Shown piece by piece: positions 7,968-17,600 of a stretch of DNA of 64,000 bases. The notes under the pieces were generated by a model. That model was not told the DNA's origin, made no database searches, and saw only the letters and a list, made by a program, of their open reading frames with translations. Origin of the DNA: Vibrio sp. LaRot3. Its GTDB lineage: Bacteria; Pseudomonadota; Gammaproteobacteria; Enterobacterales; Vibrionaceae. A program made the position numbers and the translations under genes. How positions within the stretch are numbered: the first letter of the stretch is position 1; each line of letters begins with the position of its first letter. The stretch lies in the NCBI RefSeq assembly GCF_027587025.1, contig NZ_JAPPTI010000001.1, forward strand, positions 620,001-684,000, read 5' to 3'.

Positions 7968-8600
7968 TTACAGCTCTACTTCAGCAGGAGCAATAACAGA
8001 CGCATCGTAATTCTCTGCCAGTTTAGGCAAGGTCATTTCGGTTGCTTTCCAACCTTTGTGCACAAGCGTGCCATTAAATGGTGCTTGGCCTGTTACGTTG
8101 CCTGTTAGGCGAATTTCTTGTGGGTTAAAGCCTTCTGCTACTGTGATGCGAGTTTCTTCATCTTCAGTGCGAATATGGCTTAGTGTCACGTAATCATTCA
8201 GTACTTTTTGGCCGCCAGTGTGGATAACGCGTGCTGCCGCGCCCACTTCTTCATCTGAGAATGAAGTGAGATCTTCTTTAAGGAAGTCGATTAAACGCGC
8301 TTCTTGCTGCATGATTGACAGCAGTTGCATTGCTGAATCGGTAGATGCAGTTGCCAGTTTTGATTCTACTTCAACCACTTTCTCGATGACTTTTTCGACT
8401 TCGACCACTTTCTCAACTTCGACGATCTTCTCGACAGGCTTTTCGACCTCAACGATTTTCTCAACGGGCTTTTCAACCACTTTTTCGATCACTTTAGATT
8501 TGCGTGAAACAGCAACTAGAAGCAGCAAAACACTAGAAGCGGTTAAGCCTGCGTGTAGCATATCGAACGTTTGAGGAATCAGTTGTAAATCGACAATCAT
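7968..8600 (-). CDS. DUF2760 domain protein with membrane anchor and VEK-rich repeat
   Basis: 210 residues. A hydrophobic segment (residues about 15-31) probably anchors it in the inner membrane. Residues 37-79 are a near-perfect run of Val/Glu/Lys/Pro units such as VEKPVEKIVEVEK, probably a stiff rod or stalk. The rest (about 80-210) is the domain I recognise as DUF2760, whose function is unknown; it is often seen beside Hsp70-like genes, as here. The ATG at 8598-8600 follows AAGAGA. It is the first gene of the operon, so it could tether or recruit the two Hsp70 proteins at the membrane (inference). Confidence 0.85.
   Translation of the reverse strand: MIVDLQLIPQTFDMLHAGLTASSVLLLLVAVSRKSKVIEKVVEKPVEKIVEVEKPVEKIVEVEKVVEVEKVIEKVVEVESKLATASTDSAMQLLSIMQQEARLIDFLKEDLTSFSDEEVGAAARVIHTGGQKVLNDYVTLSHIRTEDEETRITVAEGFNPQEIRLTGNVTGQAPFNGTLVHKGWKATEMTLPKLAENYDASVIAPAEVEL
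8364..8492 (-). repeat. Coding repeat for the VEK-rich stalk
   Basis: About 130 bases of imperfect 15-30 base units encode VEKPVEKIVEVEK-type repeats inside the DUF2760 gene. Such a tract can expand or shrink, so its length may vary between strains. Confidence 0.8.
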
Positions 8601-8929
8601 AGCGAATCTCTTAAATTAGGTTAGATATCAAGGGGTGTCCCTTGCTCATTGCTCTATAAATAAGGGCGAATGTTAACATATTCAAGGCTTCGCGCCCGTA
8701 TAAAAGCAGCGTAAACCAGTATAGACGGTGTTACTTGGTTTGTTTTTAGCCGTTTATTGTTGGTGTTTTTTGTTCACCTGAGGCTGCGAGGCGATAATTC
8801 GCTGATTTCCTCGTCAGTTGAGCGGTGGGCAAGCGCAATGCTTAGGGCTACCCTTGAGATTGGAGCGCGAAATACGTTAAAATTTTGCGCTTCGATTTAT
8901 TCTAAATCCCAAAAGACGACAGGCAAGCA
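8601..8929. other. Divergent intergenic region between DUF2760 and exonuclease genes
   Basis: 329 bases with no gene. The left part holds the heat-shock-like promoter candidate for the Hsp70 operon. The right part holds a possible weak plus-strand promoter for the exonuclease (TTGAGA near 8853 with a TTAAAA 17 bases on). Nothing else stood out. Confidence 0.6.
8660..8686 (-). promoter_or_regulatory. Candidate sigma-32-like promoter of the DUF2760-Hsp70-Hsp70 operon
   Basis: On the minus strand, CTTGAAT (8680-8686) is followed after 12 bases by GCCCTTAT (8660-8667). The E. coli sigma-32 consensus is CTTGAAA and CCCCATNT. The -35 element matches at 6 of 7 positions and the -10 element only partly. 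The same -35 could serve sigma-70 (TTGAAT, 17 bases, TATTTA). The 5' leader would be about 50 bases long. Confidence 0.4.
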
Positions 8930-9460
8930 ATGAACCATAACCGTATCGTATGTTTTGATCTTGAAATGTGTTGCTGGAACCAAGATGGTGTTGGCACGAC
9001 TGGCGAGATCATTGAAATCGGCCTAGCCGAGATTGATTTGGTCCAAGGTGAGATTGTTAAACGCGCTCAATATTACGCGAAGCCTGAAAAAGATGAAGTG
9101 TCTTTGTTTTGTAGCCAATTAACGGGAATTACGCCACGTAAAATTGAGAAGCAAGGCCGCCCGCTAGAGCAAGTAATGAAGTCGATGGTTAAAAATTTCG
9201 GTGGCAGCAATAAGATCTACGCTGCATGGGGAAGAGACGACTTAATCCTTGCTCAAGAATGTGCCGAAAAAGGTATCGACATGCCTTTTAAAGAGTTTAT
9301 TAACCTTGCCACTTTGTATCGTATTCAGAACCGTTTGAAAGATAAGCGCATTGGCCATAAAGCCGCGCAAGAAGAGAAGGGCATTGAGTGGGAAGGGCGT
9401 CAACACTCGGGTTATGTTGATGCCTATAATCTTGCAAAACTAGCATTGACCATGCTGTAG
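8930..9460 (+). CDS. 3'-5' exonuclease, DEDDh family
   Basis: 176 residues forming an RNase T/DnaQ-type exonuclease domain. FDLEMCCW gives the first two acidic residues (D10, E12). AAWGRDD near residue 102 gives the third. HSGYVDAYN near residue 159 gives the catalytic His and last Asp of a DEDDh enzyme. It resembles KapD/ERI1-like stand-alone exonucleases that act on RNA or single-stranded DNA. The substrate is not known. It is a single gene with its own terminator and an ATG after a weak AGGCAAG site. Confidence 0.85.
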   Translation: MNHNRIVCFDLEMCCWNQDGVGTTGEIIEIGLAEIDLVQGEIVKRAQYYAKPEKDEVSLFCSQLTGITPRKIEKQGRPLEQVMKSMVKNFGGSNKIYAAWGRDDLILAQECAEKGIDMPFKEFINLATLYRIQNRLKDKRIGHKAAQEEKGIEWEGRQHSGYVDAYNLAKLALTML

Positions 9461-9493
9461 ATTGATAACAGTCTATTGTCTTATTGCGTATGA

Positions 9494-9516
9494 AGAGCAG
9501 CCCAAAGGCTGCTCTT
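9494..9516 (+). terminator. Terminator of the exonuclease gene
   Basis: The arms gagcagcc and ggctgctc form a stem with a 4-base loop, followed by TTTT. It lies about 33 bases after the stop. Confidence 0.8.
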
Positions 9517-9545
9517 TTGGTATCAACGAGAAAATAAGTATTGCT

Positions 9546-10139
9546 CTAAGCTAAGTGTTCTTCCAATGAATTACAGCGAATCTCACTATGTTGCTCTAGC
9601 TTAAGTGCAATTTCAGACGGCTCATAGAATCGTTGGGTTTGAAATCGAATCAACGGATGATGACCATGCAGGGCATTGTTTACGTATTCATCTCTCTCTT
9701 GGCGCTTTTTCTTGTTATGGGAAGAGTCGTCTAGCTCGATCACTGCGAGAATTCTCGTCGCTTTGTCAGTAATGACGTAGTCCATCCGCTTCGCCCATGT
9801 GCGCGAGTTGTTTTTGAAATCAGTTGGTTTGACTAAGGCCATCAGCGAGACCTGACAGTGAATGACATATTCAGGTGGTAGCGCCTTTTGCAAAGCAAAG
9901 TACATTTTCTTTTCGTTTTCAGTGGCTAGATGGCTTTGCTTTGTATGTTCGACGTAATTGGACAGTGGTTTTGTTGATTCTAAATGGTTGCTAATAAGTT
10001 GTTTATTGCTTGTCGTTGGTTGCTTGGAACTCGAAATGACTTTGGCATTGTCACGCCATGATTGTTTTGGTGCTTTCTTGCTTTGTATCAATTTCCAAAC
10101 AAGATATCCAAGAGCAATGAGAAATATCACTTTAAGCAT
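9546..10139 (-). CDS. DUF2726 domain protein with N-terminal membrane segment
   Basis: 197 residues from MLKVIFLIALGYLVW, a single N-terminal membrane helix. The C-terminal half (about residues 80-180) has the DUF2726 pattern: EKKMYFALQKALP, a basic strand, MDYVITDK, AVIELDDSSH and RQERDEYVNNAL. The spacing D-V-I ... E-L-D-D-S-H is like PD-(D/E)XK and restriction-endonuclease-like folds, so a nuclease-like role is possible but unproven. The ATG at 10139 was chosen because the reading frame upstream has only a TTG and the membrane helix begins here. No strong ribosome site is visible. It is monocistronic. Confidence 0.8.
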   Translation of the reverse strand: MLKVIFLIALGYLVWKLIQSKKAPKQSWRDNAKVISSSKQPTTSNKQLISNHLESTKPLSNYVEHTKQSHLATENEKKMYFALQKALPPEYVIHCQVSLMALVKPTDFKNNSRTWAKRMDYVITDKATRILAVIELDDSSHNKKKRQERDEYVNNALHGHHPLIRFQTQRFYEPSEIALKLEQHSEIRCNSLEEHLA

Positions 10140-10333
10140 GAGTTGAGTTACCCGTTCATTACGATATGAATGATTGATGCGTTGAACCTGTATGTGGCTC
10201 AATTTAGCGGAGTGCAAAAAGTATCATATCGTAATGGTTTTGAAACAAGCGATTACGACTCTGCTTGGAAGTTGTGACAACAACTAGGGCAAGTTAGCTT
10301 TGGTATTATTTAAACTGTAAATATTCGCTGTAA

Positions 10334-10783
10334 TTACTTTGAATCAGTGACCGATAACTTGGCGCGAATAAACTCACTGTGGTCTACGTAGAGTAACTCA
10401 GCGGTTTTGCGAATGACTGCGTCTTCGAGTGGATCAATCTCACCATCGGCATGGGCGACTTCCCACATGGCTTTAATTAGCTCAAAGCGGGTCTCTTGGC
10501 TCATTTCTCTTAGCTGCGAAGTAAACTCATACAAAGAGGCGGATTGGTTAGCTTGGTTTTGAGCGCGAGCGAGTAAAGCTTTACTGCCCGATTCATCTAA
10601 GTCGAGTAGGCGAGCAACCAGTGCAATTTTAGCTTGAGTCTCTGCTTCATCTACTTGGTGATCCGCGCCGGCAACTTCACATAACAAGCACGCAATGGCG
10701 AGATTGGCATCGGCTTGGTGATTGTTGCTGAGATCTTCGCCTTCGAGTAGTTGCTTAAATAATTTAGTGATTGAATTTAGCAT
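10334..10783 (-). CDS. TerB family protein
   Basis: 149 residues, almost all helical, with the TerB-type pattern of acidic helix pairs: CLLCEVAGADHQVDEAE near 30, and MWEVAHADGEIDPLEDAVIRK near 105. Conserved Asp/Glu residues in both repeats may bind a metal ion. TerB-fold proteins were named from tellurite resistance operons, but stand-alone versions like this have no settled function. No other ter genes are near. It is cytoplasmic, with no signal peptide. Confidence 0.85.
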   Translation of the reverse strand: MLNSITKLFKQLLEGEDLSNNHQADANLAIACLLCEVAGADHQVDEAETQAKIALVARLLDLDESGSKALLARAQNQANQSASLYEFTSQLREMSQETRFELIKAMWEVAHADGEIDPLEDAVIRKTAELLYVDHSEFIRAKLSVTDSK

Positions 10784-10854
10784 GCGCGTTGCTCATTTTT
10801 ATTTATGTCTATTTCTATACATAGTGGCATAGGTTAGGGATCACAAGTCGGCAG

Positions 10855-12765
10855 CTATAAGTTTTGTTTAATAGGTGGAAAGTGCACTTGCTTTCCTTCG
10901 CCCGTCAAAATCGAAATTTGGCTAGGTTTTCCATGACTATCTAGCTTGAGTTCACCAATCGCACTTGCGTTGACCAAACGCTTTGAACCTTCAGTATCTG
11001 GGTCACGTTTATACACTTTTAATCGCTTACGTTTAGTGAAGAAGTTAAGCGGTGAGCGCGGTGAATAAATGGCTTGGTCTATCCAATCACAGGTTGAGAG
11101 CAGTGGTTCAGGGAACTGATTTTTAAACCCGCTACAAGTGATTTGGAAGATGTTTGGGCTCGACTTTCGAAAACGCAGCTTTATATCGTAAGCGAAAGAG
11201 TAGTGCACATCACCTGAAAGAATCACAAAGTTAGTTGGCGTTTTGGTGTGGGTAAAAATGCTTAACAGAGTATTCGCACTGCCCGGATGAGCCATCCAGT
11301 TTTCGGCGTCAATCAGCAGTGGTTGGCCTAACAACGTCATACCTTTTTGTAACGCTTCAATAAATTTCACGCCAAACATCGGTGCTGCTGAGATGATTAT
11401 TACTTTATCTTGATGCATGAGCTCTTGTTGGAACTCAATTAATGCCTCCCAATCCATCAGTCCTGACGGCTTGTTCATGCGAGACTCTGAGCGCCAACGA
11501 CGAGTGCGAGTGTCGAGTACCACCACCTTGGGAGAGCTATCAATGGTGAAGTGCCAACGTTCGAAACTGTACAAGTAATTGATAAAATCATCATGGCTTT
11601 GTACTGACTGAGTGGCGACATAGCGTTGGGCTAAAGCCAGTAAATCTTGATTGAAATTGTCTGGTTCGTTGCCCCAACCTTGGCATAGCCAATAGGCGAT
11701 CAGTCCGTTACCGATAATGCGTTTCGCAAATGGGTTTTCATAGGCGGCCTTTTCCCAGCCGACGGTTAAATTCCAATCGTCGGTAATATCGTGATCGTCA
11801 AAGATCATGTAAGTCGGGATGTGAGCCATTAAGCGCTGACTATTAGTTAGCCCTGCGACAAATTGTTCAATAATAGGCTTTTCAGCACGCCAATTGTTTT
11901 GAGTCGCAGCAGAAAGTAACGCCCCACCTTGAACAAAGTTCGCTTCTTCAAGTCGATTCAGATTAACAAAGCGCCACAGAGTCGGAGACCACACCATGAG
12001 ATACATGGCAAAAAACTCACTGAATGTTATCAGGTGGTTTTCTGCTTCTCGCGAACTAAAAATAGGCTCTTGCGTATGCGGGAAAAGTCGATTGAGTAAG
12101 CGAGGCTCGGGTTGGTATTTAGGCAACAGTTTATCGCGATGGTAATAGCACCAAGAGTGCGAGTAGAGCTGCTGAGACGTTGTAATAGGCGCATCGGTAA
12201 ACGTTTCATCGTATAGCCCTAAGATTTGAATGACTTGATGAATGGCGTCGAGCATTGGGCCTGCGACATGGTCGGCATAGATCTGATCGCCGCTCATCAT
12301 TAGCATATCAGGTCGCTGTTCAAGTGTTTGGCTCGCGACCTTTAAATCCGCTTGTACTAGCGCATCTTTGCTAGGGTGATGAGGGTTGCGGCAAGAGCCG
12401 TGTAATAGGTAGTCGGCTTTGGTCGAAATTTTGAATACGGGACGATTTTCTTGCTGGTATAACAGCTCAGGGGTTAGATCTCCTAATCGACCTTGAGCGG
12501 TTAGAATGTCGTAGCCGAGCGCAACGTTGGTTGGAAAGTCACCTTTAAACTGGGCACAGACAACGTGGGCATGTTTGCCTACTTGGATTTGATTAGAGAC
12601 ATCAAACTCAGCTTGGTGAATCAAACCTTGATTGGCTTCGTCATAAAGTTCAAATGTGGCTTGTAAAGGTTGGCTAGTGACAAGCCAAAGAACCAATTCG
12701 TTAGCGGTGGTCTTTCTAAGAATAGGACCTGCGAGAATAAGGGGGAGAGTTGAATGTGCTGTCAT
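10855..12765 (-). CDS. PhoD-like metallophosphatase
   Basis: 636 residues. Metal-binding and active-site motifs of the PhoD/alkaline phosphatase D fold are present: HGSCRNPHHPSKDAL near 123, MSGDQIYADHVAG near 158, YMIFDDHDITDDWN near 315 and ILSGDVHYSFAY near 517. No signal peptide is visible, so it is probably cytoplasmic or handled another way. Substrates could be phosphodiesters or polyphosphorylated compounds. Start: ATG at 12765 after AGGA; a TTG one codon earlier is less likely. A gene for an acidic 121-residue protein ends 11 bases upstream, so the two form a likely operon. Confidence 0.87.
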   Translation of the reverse strand: MTAHSTLPLILAGPILRKTTANELVLWLVTSQPLQATFELYDEANQGLIHQAEFDVSNQIQVGKHAHVVCAQFKGDFPTNVALGYDILTAQGRLGDLTPELLYQQENRPVFKISTKADYLLHGSCRNPHHPSKDALVQADLKVASQTLEQRPDMLMMSGDQIYADHVAGPMLDAIHQVIQILGLYDETFTDAPITTSQQLYSHSWCYYHRDKLLPKYQPEPRLLNRLFPHTQEPIFSSREAENHLITFSEFFAMYLMVWSPTLWRFVNLNRLEEANFVQGGALLSAATQNNWRAEKPIIEQFVAGLTNSQRLMAHIPTYMIFDDHDITDDWNLTVGWEKAAYENPFAKRIIGNGLIAYWLCQGWGNEPDNFNQDLLALAQRYVATQSVQSHDDFINYLYSFERWHFTIDSSPKVVVLDTRTRRWRSESRMNKPSGLMDWEALIEFQQELMHQDKVIIISAAPMFGVKFIEALQKGMTLLGQPLLIDAENWMAHPGSANTLLSIFTHTKTPTNFVILSGDVHYSFAYDIKLRFRKSSPNIFQITCSGFKNQFPEPLLSTCDWIDQAIYSPRSPLNFFTKRKRLKVYKRDPDTEGSKRLVNASAIGELKLDSHGKPSQISILTGEGKQVHFPPIKQNL

Positions 12766-12776
12766 CAAAATCCTAA

Positions 12777-13142
12777 TTATTCAACGTATTCATTTTCTAA
12801 GTCTGGTGCTTCTAATAATTCGACGATTTCCGAGCTAGAACGCTCATGACCCATTAAAAACAATGCAAGTATTGCATCAGCTTTACTTTTGGCATCGCTA
12901 TCTTCTGCTATGATCTGTTCGAAGCGTTCGCGAATTAACTCAATCTCATGCTCAACAAAGCCTCGGCCTTCTTCTTCACCTTGTTCTTCATCTGGGGCGT
13001 TGTCGAATTGCAGAAACAGCATATCGTCTACTTGGTTAGTAGCAATTAGGCGTTCTGGTAACCACTCATCGCCAGTCACCAAATTAAGGTCAGCGTCGGT
13101 GGGTAGTTGGTTAAGTAGATGCTTGAATTCGGAAACTTTCAC
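12777..13142 (-). CDS. Acidic protein of unknown function, GTG start
   Basis: 121 residues, rich in Glu and Asp (a cluster EEQGEEEGRG near residue 52). It starts with GTG at 13140-13142 (MKVSEFKHLL); no ATG lies upstream in frame and no good ribosome site is seen. The N-terminal 45 residues (LLNQLPTDADLNLVTGDEWLP) look like a short globular module, and the C-terminal half looks helical. I do not recognise the family. It is 11 bases upstream of the PhoD-like phosphatase and diverges from the MipA-type gene. Confidence 0.7.
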   Translation of the reverse strand: MKVSEFKHLLNQLPTDADLNLVTGDEWLPERLIATNQVDDMLFLQFDNAPDEEQGEEEGRGFVEHEIELIRERFEQIIAEDSDAKSKADAILALFLMGHERSSSEIVELLEAPDLENEYVE

Positions 13143-13241
13143 AATTATTTGAGTAATTAGAGCGTAATATCCTATTTTAACGGCTAATCGCCCTGAAACA
13201 TAAGTAAAAAGTCGCGTTAATAACGTCTAAGTGACCAAAAA

Positions 13242-14564
13242 ATGACAATAAATACTCGCTGGCTGTTGCCAGTGTGCTTTTTAAGCTTCGCAAACTGCGC
13301 GTTAAGTGCAGAAGATAAACATCAGTTTTCTGAACAGGAATGGGGGCTAGCGGCCATGTATCGCGTCGCAAGCATTCCTTTTGTTAGTCAAGATGGGGAC
13401 CAAAGTGTCAGTACTTTTGTCCCAATGATGTTTTTAGAAAATGATTATGTTTTCGTCCACGGATTAGAAGGTGGTGTGCACCTTTATGATTGGCAGCAAG
13501 AGCAATTAGATTTAAACCTGTTAACTCGAATGCGTTTTGTTGATATTCCCGCATCAGTGCAAAACGCCGAGCAGGGAGATACGGCGGATTATGGCTTCCA
13601 GCTTAAATATCAGTTTGATGATCAGTGGCATGTAAACACAGAGTTGATGACCGATGACGAGTTAAGATTTCACACCAACCTCACGGTAAGAGGTGAATTT
13701 GATAAGGGCGATTGGCTATTCAAGCCATTTGCCACGCTGCGATACAAAGATGCGGACTTTAACAGCCAATATTTCGCGTTTAATGAATCTACGGGAGAGA
13801 AAATTGGCGGCGGTGTTGATGCCAAAATTGGGCTAGATGTGCGTTATCACGTCGCGTCAAACCTCTACTTGCTCGGTTCAACCAGCGTAACGCGTTTGGA
13901 TGATAATGCATACGATTCACTTGCTGTTGAAGATAGATATCAAAGCGAAGTGTACGTTGGTTTTGGTTTCTTTAACGACAAGAGCAAAGAGTACAAATCC
14001 GAGCTGTCTAATCGACCATATTTACGCGTGGCGCACGGCTGGGGAACACCATCTAATATTGGTGACATTTTTACGCTCAACATAGAGAAAGATCCGTTCA
14101 ACAACCAACTGAGTTCAGTGTTTTATGGTCATCCGCTAACGGATGAACTGTTTGGTTATCCGTTAGATATCTATTTCACTCCCGGCATCGTGCATCATTG
14201 GTCGTCAGAGGTTCAATCATCCAGTACTGAGTTTGTAGCTGCGATTAAGGCTTATGTGACCATCGAATGGCCTATTGATTGGCGTTTGGGTATTGCGGAA
14301 GGTCTCTCTTACGTGGACAACATTACCTACATTGAACAAAGTGAAATGGATAGAAAAGGCTATAACGCCAGTAACTTACTCAACTATTTAGATTTCTCTG
14401 TAGATGTGAACGTTGGTCAGCTATTTAATCAACCAGAATGGGAAAACATGTGGTTTGGTTATTCGCTTCACCACCGTAGTGCAATCTTTGAAAAAGCCTC
14501 CCAATTTGGCCGAATTAAAGGTGGGAGTAACTACAATACAATTTATCTGCAATATGAGTTTTAG
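13242..14564 (+). CDS. MipA/OmpV-type outer membrane protein
   Basis: 440 residues with a signal peptide (cleavage after ALSA near residue 23) and many alternating beta strands ending in an aromatic residue (final YLQYEF). WGLAAMYRVASIPFVSQ near residue 34, MMFLENDYVFVHGLEGG and later KIGGGVDAKIGLDVRYHV fit the MipA/OmpV family of outer membrane barrels, which scaffold murein enzymes or act as surface antigens. At 440 residues it is longer than the usual 250-280. The ATG at 13242 has no strong ribosome site. It has its own terminator. Confidence 0.72.
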   Translation: MTINTRWLLPVCFLSFANCALSAEDKHQFSEQEWGLAAMYRVASIPFVSQDGDQSVSTFVPMMFLENDYVFVHGLEGGVHLYDWQQEQLDLNLLTRMRFVDIPASVQNAEQGDTADYGFQLKYQFDDQWHVNTELMTDDELRFHTNLTVRGEFDKGDWLFKPFATLRYKDADFNSQYFAFNESTGEKIGGGVDAKIGLDVRYHVASNLYLLGSTSVTRLDDNAYDSLAVEDRYQSEVYVGFGFFNDKSKEYKSELSNRPYLRVAHGWGTPSNIGDIFTLNIEKDPFNNQLSSVFYGHPLTDELFGYPLDIYFTPGIVHHWSSEVQSSSTEFVAAIKAYVTIEWPIDWRLGIAEGLSYVDNITYIEQSEMDRKGYNASNLLNYLDFSVDVNVGQLFNQPEWENMWFGYSLHHRSAIFEKASQFGRIKGGSNYNTIYLQYEF

Positions 14565-14600
14565 CCGCTGGTTGTTATAGGCTTATAACCTAGATTGCTT

Positions 14601-14636
14601 AACGCCCATAAGCACTGGTACTTATGGGCGTTTTAT
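14601..14636 (+). terminator. Terminator of the MipA-type gene
   Basis: The arms aacgcccataag and cttatgggcgtt form a perfect 12-bp stem with an 8-base loop, followed by TTTTATT. It lies 36 bases after the stop and before hrpA. Confidence 0.88.
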
Positions 14637-14693
14637 TAGCAAACTGTGATACAATCCCGCCAGTTTTAGATACAGCAAAGAATAGGACACGCT

Positions 14694-17600
14694 TTGACTT
14701 CGTCACAGCCAAATAAAAACAAGCCAGCAGAGCAAAAATCGCAAGCTAACAGTGCTGCCTCTCTGCGCAAAGCGCTTGAACAATGCATGCTGCGCGACCG
14801 ATTACGCTTAAGTAAGCGTATCGCAGGTGCTAACAAGATTAAGAAAGACGCTGCGCGCAATGCAGTGTTTGATGAGATCGCGCTTGATATTGCTAAATCC
14901 ATGATGGATGTCGAGCAGCGCAGCGCGTATCAGCCAACTATCGAATACCCAGAAATTCTTCCGGTTAGTCAGAAACGAGATGACATCGCCAAAGCCATTG
15001 AGGAAAACCAAGTGGTTATCGTGGCTGGTGAAACGGGCTCAGGTAAAACCACCCAGTTACCGAAAATTTGCGCCGAGCTTGGCCGTGGTAAGTTTGGTCT
15101 AATTGGTCATACTCAGCCTCGTCGATTGGCAGCACGTTCGGTCGCCAACCGCATTGCGGAGGAGATGGAAACTCAGCTGGGTGAGTTTGTTGGTTATAAG
15201 GTTCGATTCAACGATCAAATCTCTGACAACACCCAAATCAAGTTGATGACAGACGGTATCTTACTGGCTGAAATTCAGCACGACCGCTACTTAAATCAAT
15301 ACGACACCATCATTATTGATGAAGCGCACGAACGCAGCCTGAATATCGATTTCATCTTGGGTTACTTAAAAGAGTTACTGCCGCGTCGCCCTGATTTGAA
15401 GGTCATTATTACGTCGGCAACCATCGACCCAGAGCGATTCTCAAACCACTTTAATAATGCTCCGATTATTGAAGTTTCTGGTCGTACTTACCCAGTTGAA
15501 ACGCGCTACCGTCCATTACGTGGTGATGATGACAGCGACCGTGATCAGCTTGAAGGTATCTTCGAGGCGGTGGATGAACTGTGTGATGAAGGCTTAGGTG
15601 ACATCCTTATCTTCATGAATGGTGAGCGTGAGATCCGCGACACCGCTGATGCTTTATCGAAACGAAACTTAAAGAGCACGGAAATCGTGCCGCTTTATGC
15701 GCGCTTGTCTGCCGGTGAGCAAAACAAGATCTTCCAACCTCATACAGGGCGTCGCATCGTATTGGCGACTAACGTAGCAGAAACTTCGCTTACCGTTCCG
15801 GGTATCAAGTATGTGATTGATCCGGGTACCGCGCGTATTAGTCGCTACAGCTACCGAACTAAAGTGCAACGCCTGCCAATTGAGCCAGTCTCTCAGGCCA
15901 GTGCCAACCAGCGTAAAGGTCGTTGTGGTCGTGTGGAAGAGGGTATCTGTATTCGTCTTTACTCGGAGGAGGATTTTGAGTCCCGTCCTGAGTTTACCGA
16001 TCCTGAAATTCTGCGCACCAACCTAGCATCTGTTATCTTGCAGATGACAGCGCTAGGTCTAGGTGATATTCAGGCATTCCCATTTGTTGAAGCGCCAGAT
16101 AAGCGCAACATTCAAGATGGTGTTCGTCTGTTAGAAGAACTGGGTGCGATCAGTTCAAATGCGAAAAATAGCCGTGAAGGGGATAAGAAAAAACTGACTG
16201 CGATTGGTCGTCAGTTAGCTCGTTTACCTATCGATCCTCGTTTGGCGCGTATGGTTTTAGAGTCACCTAAATATGGTGCGACCAAAGAGTTGATGATCAT
16301 TGCCTCTGCCTTGTCGATTCAAGACCCGCGTGAGCGCCCAAGTGATAAGCAGCAATCATCTGATGATAAGCATCGTCGCTTCTTCCATGAAGAGTCAGAT
16401 TTCTTAACGTTTGTGAACCTGTGGGATTACATTCAGAAGCAGCAAAAAGCCCTGTCAGGTAATCAGTTCCGCAAGCAGTGTAAGCAGGATTACCTTAACT
16501 ACCTGCGCGTGCGTGAATGGCAAGATGTTTACTTCCAGATTCACCAAGCCATGCGTGAAATGGACTTTAAACTCAATGATGAGCCAGCGTCGTACCAAGG
16601 CGTGCACTCGGCTATCTTAGTTGGCCTTCTTTCTCACATCGGTATGAAAGACCAAGAGAAGAATGAATATCAAGGCGCACGTAACGCTCGTTTCCATATC
16701 TTCCCTGCCTCTGGTCTGTTTAAGAAGCAGCCGAAGTGGATTATGTCAGCAGAGTTGGTGGAAACCTCTAAGCTTTGGGGCCGTATTATCGCCAAGATTC
16801 AGCCTGAATGGATTGAGCCTTTAGCGAAACATCTGATTAAACGTAGCTATAGCGAGCCTCATTGGTCGAAGAAACGTGCCGCAGTTATGGCTTATGAAAA
16901 AGTCATGCTGTACGGAATTCCTATCGTACCGAAACGCTTGGTGAACTACGGCAATATTGACTCTGTCATTAGCCGCGAGATTTTCGTGCGCAGCGCATTG
17001 GTTGAGGGGGAGTGGGAAACCAAGCATGCCTTCTTCAAGCAAAACCGTAAGCTATTGCAAGAAGTCGAAGAGCTAGAGCATAAATCTCGTCGCCGCGATA
17101 TTTTGGTAGATGACGATGAACTGTTCGATTTCTACGATCAGCGTGTGGGTACGGAAGTTGTTTCTGGTAAGCACTTCGATACATGGTGGAAGAAAGCCTC
17201 ACAGCAAAATAAAGAATTGCTCAATTTTGAAAAAGAAATGCTCTTCAAAGGTGATGCAAGCCATGTGACGGATTTAGATTACCCGAACTTCTGGCATCAA
17301 AGTGGGCTTAAGTTGAAGCTGAGCTACCAATTTGAGCCGGGCGAAGATAGTGACGGTGTCACGGTACATGTACCACTGCCTATTTTGAACCAGATTGACC
17401 AATCAGGCTTTGATTGGCAGATCCCGGGGCTACGCCATGAGCTGATTGTGAGCTTAATTAAGTCGTTACCGAAAACCTTGCGTAAGAACTTTGTTCCTGC
17501 GCCAAACTATGCCGATGCGTTCCTTGCTCGCGTAACACCAATGGAAATGCCATTGCTTGATGCGCTAGAGAAAGAGCTGCGCCGCATGACAGGTACCGAG

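Noticed and set aside
8364..8492. Repeat tract as a CRISPR or phage repeat
   Set aside because: Units are coding, imperfect and in frame with the DUF2760 protein; there are no unique spacers.
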